64,000 nt of DNA, from assembly GCA_949285905.1 (NCBI GenBank), contig CASDZV010000051.1, positions 31,607 through 95,606 on the forward strand, written 5' to 3'. The translations under genes were made by a program, and so were the position numbers. This DNA is from an uncultured Spirochaetales bacterium (GTDB lineage: Bacteria > Spirochaetota > Spirochaetia > Sphaerochaetales > Sphaerochaetaceae). A model generated the notes under the pieces. The model saw only the letters and a program-made list of their open reading frames with translations, ran no database searches and was not told the origin of the DNA. Below are positions 8,837 to 16,172 of the stretch, piece by piece (the stretch's first letter is position 1; the number at the start of each line of letters is the position of its first letter).

Positions 8837-10099
8837 TTACAGGTGCAGTGATTCGAGTGTTGCCTGGCAGTTGTCCAGGAAATCCTGTGCAGGTACTTCT
8901 CCAGTTGCAAGTATTTCATTGAAGATGTCGTGGTAGAGAAGCTTGACAGCATTCCAGTCAGAGTAATCTGTAGATGGAACACCAGCTACAATCGCTGTCT
9001 GGAGAATGTTGTTTCCAGCTCTCATCAGAACATCCTCATCTGTCATGATGTCGCCGACTTCAAGAATCGGGCTGAGTGCAGCGCCATTGTTAATACATAC
9101 ATCGTAGTTGACTTCAGGGCGTGTGATATAGTTGATGAACTCCTCTGCTTCTTCTGTGTTCGGAGCGCCTGCCACAATACCATAGCACCATGCGCCTGAT
9201 GTGCTTCCTGCGCCTGTGTCTCCATGAGGAGCTGCACCGATGACGAAGCTGTTTGGAGCTGCGTTATATGTCTGACCGGCTGGTGTCATGTGTGAGAACG
9301 CAAGCCATACCTCACCAGCATTCATTGGATCTGTAACAGCTGAATACTGGTCTTCCTGTGCATAGAGAGCATCCGCTGCTGCCATCTTGGCGATAACATT
9401 CCAGGCTTCCTTTGCACTCTCTGTATTCATCTCAGGGAATACGCCACCATATGCAAGGACCATACCGCCCATCTGGTAGAGCAGCTGGCTTCCTGTCTGG
9501 GATGCAGGGAACATTGTCTTGCCTTCTCCTGTTCCTTCCTTTATCGCAATTGCCCAGTCAGCATACTCTTCCCAGCTGAGGCCGTTTACGACATCTTCCT
9601 CTGTCAGACCTTCTGGCAGATAATCAAGAGCGTGGACGTTTGCAATGAGAACGTAGACATCAAAAGCATTTGGAACGAAATATCTGACACCGTCTTTGTT
9701 TGTTGTCTGGTCGAACATTGTTGTGTATGTTGATCCGGAATTATCAATGATAGCTGTGATATCCTGCATCCAGCCACCATTGACGTATGGAGCCATATTC
9801 GCCGTATCAACGTATGCGACATCATAAGTGATGTTTCCTGTGCTCTGCTGTGTTTCCATCAGTGTGATGGCATCTGCCTGTGTCACGAAGTTCACATTCA
9901 CCTTGATTCCAGTCTCTTCCTCGAAGTCCGGATAGAACGTGTTCAGAAGATACTCTCTTTCCTGAATCTGCGGTGTTCCAGAGTACAGAACATTCAGTTC
10001 TCTCGAGTCTCCGCTCTCACCTGAACCGCCAGCAAAAAGCGCAGAAGCGGCAAGCAGGCACAGACAAAGTACAGCAATTGTTTTTGCTACCTTTTTCAT
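8837..10099 (-). CDS. Extracellular solute-binding protein of the sugar ABC transporter
   Basis: A 420-residue protein with an N-terminal signal peptide: MKK, a hydrophobic core (IAVLCLCLLAASALF) and a probable cleavage before AGGSGESG. No lipobox Cys follows the core, so the mature protein should be a soluble periplasmic binding protein. The rest has the size and pattern of family 1 (MalE-like) sugar-binding proteins. It captures the operon's substrate and delivers it to the two permeases. The start ATG 10099 is preceded by AAAGGAGAC. It is the second gene, 18 bp after the LacI regulator. Confidence 0.92.
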   Translation of the reverse strand: MKKVAKTIAVLCLCLLAASALFAGGSGESGDSRELNVLYSGTPQIQEREYLLNTFYPDFEEETGIKVNVNFVTQADAITLMETQQSTGNITYDVAYVDTANMAPYVNGGWMQDITAIIDNSGSTYTTMFDQTTNKDGVRYFVPNAFDVYVLIANVHALDYLPEGLTEEDVVNGLSWEEYADWAIAIKEGTGEGKTMFPASQTGSQLLYQMGGMVLAYGGVFPEMNTESAKEAWNVIAKMAAADALYAQEDQYSAVTDPMNAGEVWLAFSHMTPAGQTYNAAPNSFVIGAAPHGDTGAGSTSGAWCYGIVAGAPNTEEAEEFINYITRPEVNYDVCINNGAALSPILEVGDIMTDEDVLMRAGNNILQTAIVAGVPSTDYSDWNAVKLLYHDIFNEILATGEVPAQDFLDNCQATLESLHL

Positions 10100-10117
10100 A
10101 ATTGTCTCCTTTTTCTC

Positions 10118-11092
10118 TTATCTGAGGGAATTTCTTATTACCAGTTTTGGTGTAATGCTTATTTCATCTTGCGAATAATCCTTGTCAGGATGCTCAATGC
10201 GCTGTATGACGTAATCGACCGCCATCGACACTTCTGAATCAATGAACTGTGTCACGCTTGTGATGCCCATCAGCTCCGCAATTGGGAGGTTGTCAAAACC
10301 CATGATCCCGATATCCTGTCCTACACAGATGTTGTGCTCCATCATGTACCTGACACCGCCGGCTGCCATGGCATCGCATGAGAAGAATATGGCATCGGGA
10401 GTCTCTGGAAGACTCATCAGTTTCTCTGTGGCCTTGTAACCACCTTCTGCGGAGAGCGTGGAAGTCACTCTATATTCATCGGGAATGCTTATCACGGATG
10501 TGAATCCGTCATAACGTTCCCTGATATGCTCATCACAAGGTTCCCATGCAACAAATGCAATTTTCTTGTATCCGCGCTGTACAATATAGGCTGCGGCATC
10601 TTTTCCGCCCTTGAAGTTGTTTGTGAGGATGCATTGTTCCCCAGGGCATTGGGAATGAACGAGAACGACAGGCAGTCCGATGCTGCTGAAGAACTCACTT
10701 CCCGTCTGGGAGAGTGTTGAGCTTGAGATGATGAGCGCGTCAATTTTCCTCAAGGCATCCGGATGTTTCTCCATGAAGTATTCATAGACATCTCTTCTGC
10801 TTTTCAGATTAAAGAGCATGAGATTGTATTTTGTATCTGCAATCTTCTTCTCAAGTGCAGAGATCAGCTCAGCTGTGAACAGTGACGATGGATCCGAGAA
10901 TGTAAGTCCGATTGTGTTTGTATGTGTCCTGTTCTGCTTTGACAGCTTCAGATTGTTCTTTCTCAGATAGTTGAAGACAGCAGATCTTGTTGATTCTTTC
11001 ACCAGTTCAGGATGGTTCAAGACCCTTGATATCGTACTGGGGCTTATGCCGATGTCCCGGGATATTGTTCTGAATGAATCTGCCTTCCTCAT
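10118..11092 (-). CDS. LacI-family transcriptional regulator
   Basis: A 324-residue regulator. Residues 7-30 form the LacI helix-turn-helix and hinge helix (RTISRDIGISPSTISRVLNH), followed by a periplasmic-binding-protein-like ligand domain. It is the first gene of the nine-gene operon it probably controls, which is autoregulation by position. Two candidate operators lie just upstream of its promoter. The start codon has no Shine-Dalgarno sequence; the -10 box lies 7 bases before it. The inducer is unknown, presumably the imported sugar or a product. Confidence 0.93.
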   Translation of the reverse strand: MRKADSFRTISRDIGISPSTISRVLNHPELVKESTRSAVFNYLRKNNLKLSKQNRTHTNTIGLTFSDPSSLFTAELISALEKKIADTKYNLMLFNLKSRRDVYEYFMEKHPDALRKIDALIISSSTLSQTGSEFFSSIGLPVVLVHSQCPGEQCILTNNFKGGKDAAAYIVQRGYKKIAFVAWEPCDEHIRERYDGFTSVISIPDEYRVTSTLSAEGGYKATEKLMSLPETPDAIFFSCDAMAAGGVRYMMEHNICVGQDIGIMGFDNLPIAELMGITSVTQFIDSEVSMAVDYVIQRIEHPDKDYSQDEISITPKLVIRNSLR

Positions 11093-11099
11093 AGCTTAA

Positions 11100-11127
11100 A
11101 TTCTACTACGTATTTCCTTGCTGTCAA
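11100..11127 (-). promoter_or_regulatory. Sigma70-type promoter of the lacI-led operon
   Basis: On the minus strand TTGACA (11127-11122) and TAGAAT (11105-11100) are separated by 16 bp. Only seven bases separate the -10 box from the lacI ATG, which predicts a leaderless or near-leaderless mRNA. Confidence 0.7.
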
Positions 11128-11148
11128 ACAAAATATTTCATAAATTCA

Positions 11149-11162
11149 ATGAAACGTTTATG
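11149..11162. promoter_or_regulatory. LacI-type operator candidate O1
   Basis: TGAAACGTTTATG around a central CG dyad (AAAC/GTTT) closely matches the general LacI-family consensus TGAAACGTTTCA. It lies about 20 bp upstream of the -35 box of the lacI promoter. Confidence 0.55.
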
Positions 11163-11216
11163 TAGTTTTAATAAAATGAATTAGTATTTAGATGCAATGA
11201 TGTAAATCAATATTCA

Positions 11217-11231
11217 ATGAAACTGTTTCAT
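11217..11231. promoter_or_regulatory. LacI-type operator candidate O2
   Basis: ATGAAACTGTTTCAT is a perfect 7+1+7 palindrome of LacI-family type. It lies about 70 bp from the first candidate, so DNA looping or cooperative binding is possible. Confidence 0.6.
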
Positions 11232-11312
11232 AAAAATGATGAATATAATGCATCGATTTTCAGCTGTTGTTTCAGTCAGATCATGAGCTTTGATAACGCT
11301 TGGCATACAGAT

Positions 11313-11350
11313 TGCCGTCAACTACCGCCGCCCTGAAAGACGGCAGCTTC
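11313..11350. other. Possible relic of an IS200/IS605-type (TnpB) element end
   Basis: On the plus strand GTCAACTACC is followed by a hairpin (GCCGCC 11327-11332 with GACGGC 11339-11344, one mismatch, loop CTGAAA) and then AGCTTCC. This order resembles right ends of many IS605-type elements from memory of that family. No transposase or tnpB frame is present nearby. The rest of 11232-11312 shows nothing I can interpret. Confidence 0.35.
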
Positions 11351-11374
11351 CTTGCTTGTTTAATTGCCTGAATC

Positions 11375-12754
11375 CTATTTTGCTCTCTCAAACGATGAGT
11401 CTATATCCATCTCTTTGCGGTATTTGCTGACAGTCCTCCGTGCAATCTTGATGCCGCGCTCTGCAAGCTTGTCACTGATCTTCTGGTCTGACAGCGCTTT
11501 ACCAGATGAGTTTTCCCGGATGATCTCTCCGATGATTTCCTTAACAGCGTTCTTTGAATAGTTTTCGTTCCCGTCGGATTCGACTTTGTTCGAGAAGAGC
11601 GAGCGGATAGGGTAGATGCCGTAATCTGTATCGATATATTTCGAGGAGGCAATGCGGCTGACTGTGGCTTCATGCACACCGATTTCATCAGCGACATCCT
11701 GCATTGTCAGGCCTTTGAGATATTTAGGACCATTGAGGAAGAATTCACGCTGCTTGTCCATCAGAACAGCCCCTGTCTTTTCTAGTGTGTTCGCCCGCAG
11801 TTCAAGCTGATTGATCAGTGCGGATGCAGAACTGAGTTTGTCTTTGATGAATTTCTCCGTCTCCTTGCCCTCTCTGGATTTGTCATTCCTGTATTCTTCT
11901 GCCATATCTGTGTATGACTGATCAATTTCCACAAGGGGGAGAGCATTCTTGTTGAGCTGCATTCTGAGCATGCCGTTTTCATCTTTCTTTATTGACAGCT
12001 CCGGGATGATGTACTGATCATAGTCACTGCCATAGCGACGGCCGGGAAATGGTGTAAGTGTCTTCAGAAAAGCATAGAGAGCCTCGATTTCCTCTTTATC
12101 TGTTCTGAGTTCTTTTGCAACCTGGTCTGTCTTGCCAGCTTTCATCTTCTCAAGCTCATTATTGACAAGAGCACTGAAAAGCTTGAGCTCATCTCCTTTC
12201 ATGCCCTTTGCTTCTGCTTGTATGATAAGGCTTTCCCGCCAGTCCCTGGCGCCGACGCCATCTGGTTCCATGCTCTGTATTGTCTTTACAGCTTCGCTTA
12301 CATATGGCCTTTCTTCTTCTTTTACAAGCAGTTCTGGCGCGAGCGGGAAAAAACCATTCTTGTCGAGAGCTGTGATCAGTGTTTCTGCCGTTTTCCTCGC
12401 TGGCTCAGATATGTTGTTGGTCATTCCCAGTTCAGCAAGCAGATGCTGCTGCAGCGTCTCCCTGCTTCTGACCATCCCTTCCATCCAGTTTGTGTCTTCC
12501 TTGTCATTGCCGAGGATGGGTGCATCGTCAGAATAGTATTCCCTCCGGTCCGTTCTTGTGCGGTATTCACTGGCAATCTCATCATAGGAAGCGGTCCTGT
12601 CTTTAATGATCAAGGCAGGATTTGTTTCGGCCTCTTTCCTGATTTTTTCTCTCAGCTCCTCTGTGGAAAGCGAGAGAGTCTCCATTGTCTGCAAGAGCTG
12701 TGTGCTTATTCTCAGCTCCTGTTTGAGCGACAGGTCAAGGCCCTGGGAAATCAT
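11375..12754 (-). CDS. rpoN: RNA polymerase sigma-54 factor
   Basis: A 459-residue sigma-54. The N-terminal region I is Gln/Leu-rich (LSLKQELRISTQLLQTME) and interacts with AAA+ activators. The middle binds core polymerase. A helix-turn-helix (VADEIGVHEATVSRI) reads the -12 element, and the C-terminal RpoN box ARRTVSKYR reads -24. All domains appear intact. It is the last gene of the envelope operon and overlaps lptB by 4 bp. lptB-rpoN linkage is also common in proteobacteria. No clear -24/-12 promoter was seen in the window. Confidence 0.96.
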   Translation of the reverse strand: MISQGLDLSLKQELRISTQLLQTMETLSLSTEELREKIRKEAETNPALIIKDRTASYDEIASEYRTRTDRREYYSDDAPILGNDKEDTNWMEGMVRSRETLQQHLLAELGMTNNISEPARKTAETLITALDKNGFFPLAPELLVKEEERPYVSEAVKTIQSMEPDGVGARDWRESLIIQAEAKGMKGDELKLFSALVNNELEKMKAGKTDQVAKELRTDKEEIEALYAFLKTLTPFPGRRYGSDYDQYIIPELSIKKDENGMLRMQLNKNALPLVEIDQSYTDMAEEYRNDKSREGKETEKFIKDKLSSASALINQLELRANTLEKTGAVLMDKQREFFLNGPKYLKGLTMQDVADEIGVHEATVSRIASSKYIDTDYGIYPIRSLFSNKVESDGNENYSKNAVKEIIGEIIRENSSGKALSDQKISDKLAERGIKIARRTVSKYRKEMDIDSSFERAK

Positions 12755-13485
12755 TCGCTCTCCTTATCGAAATCCTTGCCGAAGTAGATTTCCTTGGCTT
12801 CTTCGTTGTGGAGAAGCTCCTCTCTCGTTCCAGAAACGAGTATCTCGCCATCAGAGATTATATGTGCGGTTGTTGTGATTTCAAGTGTATCACGTACATT
12901 GTGATCGGTGATGAGGATGCCGATTCCTGACGCTGCGAGCGTTCTGATTATCTGTTTGATCTCATAGACAGCTTTCGGATCGATTCCTGCAAATGGCTCG
13001 TCGAGAAGAAGAAACTTCGGAGATGTCGCAAGCGATCTTGCAATCTCGGTACGCCTTCTCTCTCCGCCAGAGAGAGTATAGCCATATTGCCTTCGGACTT
13101 TTTCAAGCCCGAAATCATAGATAAGTTTCTCATGCAGGTTCCTGCGCTCTGTTTTTGTCATGTCCTTCTGTGTCTGGAGCACGAGGTTGATGTTGTCATC
13201 GACAGTGAGTTTGCGGAAGATGGAGGCTTCCTGCGGGAGGTATGCAAGTCCAAGTCTTGAGCGCTTATGCATTGGCAGTCTTGTGATGTTCTGTCCATCG
13301 ATGATGACTTCTCCTCCATCTGCTTTGATGAAGCCTACGATCATATAGAATGAAGTCGTCTTTCCTGCACCATTGGGGCCAAGAAGCCCTGTGATATCCC
13401 CAGAGGACATTGAGAACGACACGTTTTTCACGACATGCTTCCTGCCATAGAACTTGGAGAGATGATTGACAATGAGCTCAGCCAT
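12751..13485 (-). CDS. lptB: LPS export ABC transporter ATPase LptB
   Basis: A 244-residue stand-alone ATPase with Walker A GPNGAGKTTSFY, signature LSGGERRRTEIARSL, Walker B LLLDEPFAGIDP and switch His in ITDHNVRDT. The wording around Walker B and the H-loop is characteristic of LptB. It powers extraction of lipopolysaccharide-like lipids from the inner membrane with LptF/LptG, which are not in this window. It follows lptC and lptA and overlaps lptA by 8 bp. Confidence 0.94.
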   Translation of the reverse strand: MAELIVNHLSKFYGRKHVVKNVSFSMSSGDITGLLGPNGAGKTTSFYMIVGFIKADGGEVIIDGQNITRLPMHKRSRLGLAYLPQEASIFRKLTVDDNINLVLQTQKDMTKTERRNLHEKLIYDFGLEKVRRQYGYTLSGGERRRTEIARSLATSPKFLLLDEPFAGIDPKAVYEIKQIIRTLAASGIGILITDHNVRDTLEITTTAHIISDGEILVSGTREELLHNEEAKEIYFGKDFDKESE

Positions 13486-14104
13486 TAATCGTACCCCTTA
13501 TCCTGCCATCGAGTGAGATGCTGTCTGTATCCAGGTCCACACTGATGACCTCTGCTGCGTAGCTGTCGCCATCCCAATCAACGGAGGCCGCACCTCTCAG
13601 CTGCAGTATATTCTCCCCACGTGAGAAGATGACACTCTCAGCGTGGCAGCGCATGATGCCGCTGTCTTCTGTGTTCTTGAGAAGTGTCACATCCTTGTCC
13701 AGCTGCAGTTTCTCATCATCGAGAAGATATTCAAGAGAAGCACCGGTCGCGCTTACTTCGTTTTCCGTGTCGTCGATTTCATACCATGAGGAGATGAGAA
13801 TGCGCTCCTCACTCCTGTCATACCATATGGCTGATGTGCGGATAGCAATTCCCCTGGATTCGTCTGTGACTGAGGCTTTGCCGGTGCAGCTTACATACCT
13901 CCAGTCGTTTCCGGAGAGTGTTATGGTGTCTGCTGTGATAGTCATCGTGTCAACCTTTACAGTCGCGCCATCGGAAAGCACGACGCTTTCCCTGCCGTCC
14001 CGGAGCACTACGGAACTTGTGCCTCCTGAGAATGTGATGTTATCTGCAAAGAGAAGGGAAGCCTGGCAAAGCAGTATCATGAGGAGGACTGTCAATTTTC
14101 TCAT
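13478..14104 (-). CDS. lptA: LptA/OstA-like periplasmic bridge protein
   Basis: A 208-residue protein with an N-terminal signal peptide (MRKLTVLLMILLCQASLLFA) followed by beta-strand-rich OstA-like repeats (VVLSDGATVKVDTMTITADT). LptA oligomers form the periplasmic bridge that carries lipids to the outer membrane. Sequence is divergent from proteobacterial LptA, but the position between lptC-like and lptB genes supports the call. The start overlaps lptC by 4 bp. Confidence 0.78.
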   Translation of the reverse strand: MRKLTVLLMILLCQASLLFADNITFSGGTSSVVLRDGRESVVLSDGATVKVDTMTITADTITLSGNDWRYVSCTGKASVTDESRGIAIRTSAIWYDRSEERILISSWYEIDDTENEVSATGASLEYLLDDEKLQLDKDVTLLKNTEDSGIMRCHAESVIFSRGENILQLRGAASVDWDGDSYAAEVISVDLDTDSISLDGRIRGTING

Positions 14105-14625
14105 AGGTCAAAAACCCCTTCTTTAATGGCCGAGAAGGAATATGCTTCCTCTCTGAGATCTCCTCTGAATCCGATTCCTGCAAAAGTGCCATCTTCAGAG
14201 CTGACACGCACTTCTCCTTCTGCTTCAATCTCCTCATTCTCGCTGTCGAATGTGAGATCCTCGGCTTCTATCATCATATCACCATCTGTTGCCCTGAGGC
14301 GGACGTTGCCTGTAAGGTGCATTACTTTGGAATCTGTGTCGATTTCCCCATAAGAGGCAGATCCCTCAACAGATGGATTATTATCCTCATCATAAGATAT
14401 GAAAGAAATATTCTCTACTATCGCAAGGTTGTCTTTTGAATAAAGCGTCATTCTTGTGCTTTCAATATATACAGGACGCTGCCCGCTCTGTCCAAGCGTA
14501 TATGAAGAATTCTCCAGGATGATATCTGGAAGTGTTGCCTTGGTGTGTTCTCCATCATCCTCTGAGATGAAGGAACACGATGACAGAACGACGGCAATAA
14601 GCACCAGAATGACCATCTTCCTCAT
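14101..14625 (-). CDS. lptC: LptC-like lipoprotein
   Basis: A 174-residue protein with a lipoprotein signal (hydrophobic MVILVLIAVVLSSC, lipobox Cys in LSSC), then a single beta-rich LptC/OstA-like domain (ARYGEIDTDSK-type strands, for example ASYGEIDTDSKVMHLTG). LptC passes lipid from LptB2FG to LptA. Typical LptC has an uncleaved membrane helix; here a lipid anchor appears to replace it, a difference inferred from the Cys. ATGA overlaps on both sides. Confidence 0.72.
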   Translation of the reverse strand: MRKMVILVLIAVVLSSCSFISEDDGEHTKATLPDIILENSSYTLGQSGQRPVYIESTRMTLYSKDNLAIVENISFISYDEDNNPSVEGSASYGEIDTDSKVMHLTGNVRLRATDGDMMIEAEDLTFDSENEEIEAEGEVRVSSEDGTFAGIGFRGDLREEAYSFSAIKEGVFDL

Positions 14626-15029
14626 TCTGTTCCGTCCTTTCTGGCAATGATGACAGGTGTGTATTTCCTGCGTCTTATGTGAAAAAAGATCGCAGATATT
14701 ATAAATCCAAGTGCAACGCCGGAGAGCGATGTAAGCAGTCTTATGCCTTCGCTTTCTGAGAGCAGGGCGCCAATGCCATAGCCCGGCAGAAACATCAGAA
14801 GAGGCAGCCCCAGACTCATGAAGACTGTGAAGAGCGTCTTTCCAGAAGGCATGTCGATGACCGCCTGGTCTCCTTTTTCAAGGGGGATGTTGTCAGGGTT
14901 GAGAACATCGAAAGAGGCCTTCTTTGACGTGCAGAAGAACGATCCCTTACAGCTTTCACAGAGGGATTTATCGCATCCTGCTATCAAACGATTGCCTTTC
15001 TTGTCTTCTATAGTGACTGTCTGCTTCAT
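14622..15029 (-). CDS. RseC/MucC-family membrane protein
   Basis: A 135-residue protein with an N-terminal Cys cluster (CDKSLCESCKGSFFC) and two membrane helices (about residues 65-85 and 95-113), ending in a basic tail. This matches the SoxR-reducing/RseC (RsxC-associated) family, whose members sense or transfer redox signals at the membrane. The exact role in spirochaetes is not known. It overlaps both neighbours by 4 bp and belongs to the lpt-rpoN operon. Confidence 0.75.
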   Translation of the reverse strand: MKQTVTIEDKKGNRLIAGCDKSLCESCKGSFFCTSKKASFDVLNPDNIPLEKGDQAVIDMPSGKTLFTVFMSLGLPLLMFLPGYGIGALLSESEGIRLLTSLSGVALGFIISAIFFHIRRRKYTPVIIARKDGTE

Positions 15030-15850
15030 TCTTTCTGTGAGTTCTCCGGTTTCCTGATATCTATATGCCGCATTACGCGTTCAATGCTGACTGACTGTCC
15101 TGTCCCTTCATCAATTGAAACCACTGCGCCCTGAATCGTACCATCGTCCCAGCATTCAGAACTTCTGATGGGAAGCTGGGATCTCAGCTTCTTTATCTCA
15201 CCTTCGGGGTCGAAGCCTCCTGCAGACATGAACGATCCTACTCTCCCAATATCTGTGATATATGCAGTACCTTTCTCGCTCACTGTTTCATCGGCTGTAA
15301 GAACCTTTGTGTGTGTGCCGATTACAGCTGCGGCTCTTCCATCCAGGTAGAATTTCATTGTCCTTTTCTCTGCCGTAGTCGCAGCATGGAAGATTACAAG
15401 CGGGATTTCATCAGGATTTGTCTCCTTGATCTTCTTGAGAATTCCATCAGCAGAGAAGAACGCGTTCTGGATGTTCTGCCGTGGGAAGTTCGAATTTCCC
15501 TGCAGATTGATAATCGCGAATTTCTTCTCTTTGATTGTGACATGTCTGTATCCATGTCCTGGGCAGAGAGGAGGGTAATTCGCTGGACGCAGAATGAATC
15601 CGGCCTTCGGCGCGAAATCGACCATGTCTATTTTATAAAAAAGCTTCTCCGCTCCTGTGATGGTATCCACGCCGAGTTTTCCCAGTTGCAGCGCATGTGC
15701 TTTTCCGATGCCAAAGCCGTTTGTCATGCCTTCGCCGTTTGCAATCGTATAATCTATGTCATATTCCGTCTTGAGAGTCTGAAGGCCGTTCTTGAGCGCT
15801 GTGATTCCAGGTCTTCCAGTCACCTCTCCGAGGAAGAGTATCTTTATCAT
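15026..15850 (-). CDS. YmdB-like (TIGR00282) metallophosphoesterase homologue with degraded metal site
   Basis: A 274-residue homologue of the YmdB family of calcineurin-like phosphodiesterases. The fold signatures are clear: LGEVTGRPG, ANGEGMTNGFGI, LRPANYP, GTHTKVLTADE and YITDIGRVG. Several metal ligands of the family are replaced: the first Asp is Glu, the Asn after Glu is Gly, the GNH motif reads GAE, and the second His of GTHTH is Lys. Activity may therefore be altered or lost. The start ATG 15850 was chosen by homology; it lacks a Shine-Dalgarno sequence and has a promoter ending 7 bases upstream. It heads the lpt-rpoN operon. Confidence 0.8.
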   Translation of the reverse strand: MIKILFLGEVTGRPGITALKNGLQTLKTEYDIDYTIANGEGMTNGFGIGKAHALQLGKLGVDTITGAEKLFYKIDMVDFAPKAGFILRPANYPPLCPGHGYRHVTIKEKKFAIINLQGNSNFPRQNIQNAFFSADGILKKIKETNPDEIPLVIFHAATTAEKRTMKFYLDGRAAAVIGTHTKVLTADETVSEKGTAYITDIGRVGSFMSAGGFDPEGEIKKLRSQLPIRSSECWDDGTIQGAVVSIDEGTGQSVSIERVMRHIDIRKPENSQKE

Positions 15851-15857
15851 GCAGATG

Positions 15858-15886
15858 AGGATACCTTTAATCGCTGTAAGAGGCAA
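15858..15886 (-). promoter_or_regulatory. Promoter of the ymdB-like/lpt/rpoN operon
   Basis: On the minus strand TTGCCT (15886-15881), a 17-bp spacer and TATCCT (15863-15858). The -10 box is seven bases before the ATG, predicting a leaderless transcript. Confidence 0.55.
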
Positions 15887-15977
15887 TCTTCGTAGATGAA
15901 TTTTGGCTGAATATCGTGAAGAGAAAACAAGTATGTACTTGCACATAATCACAAAGCCAAGTAATATCTAACAGTCT

Positions 15978-16061
15978 GCCCAGATGGCGGAATTGGTAGA
16001 CGCGCTAGTTTCAGGTACTAGTCTCCGCAAGGTGATGGGGGTTCGAGTCCCCCTCTGGGCA
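15978..16061 (+). tRNA. tRNA-Leu (anticodon CAG)
   Basis: An 84-base tRNA with acceptor stem GCCCAGA/TCTGGGC, D arm, anticodon stem CTAGT/ACTAG with loop TTCAGGT (anticodon CAG, reads CUG), a long variable arm typical of class II tRNA-Leu, T arm GGGGG/CCCCC with TTCGAGT and discriminator A. CCA is not encoded. Confidence 0.97.
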
Positions 16062-16065
16062 TAGC

Positions 16066-16092
16066 ACCCCGCTTATGGCGGGGTTTTGTTTT
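16066..16092 (+). terminator. Intrinsic terminator of tRNA-Leu
   Basis: Stem ACCCCGC (16066-16072) with GCGGGGT (16078-16084), 5-base loop, followed by a T-rich run TTTTGTTTT. Confidence 0.85.
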
Positions 16093-16134
16093 CAGAAATA
16101 ATTCCGGGCGAATAAATTGTTGATAATGCAGCAA

Positions 16135-16154
16135 TTGCCCGGATTCCCGGGCAA
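16135..16154. terminator. Short hairpin downstream of the aldo/keto reductase gene
   Basis: A perfect 8-bp stem TTGCCCGG/CCGGGCAA with a 4-base loop, about 20 bases beyond the stop of the leftward AKR gene. No T-run follows on either strand, so its role as a terminator is uncertain. Confidence 0.35.
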
Positions 16155-16172
16155 CAGGATTATTTACAAGGA

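Noticed and set aside
15850..15952. Longer start for the ymdB-like gene
   Set aside because: The extra 34 residues lack homology and lie over the predicted promoter.
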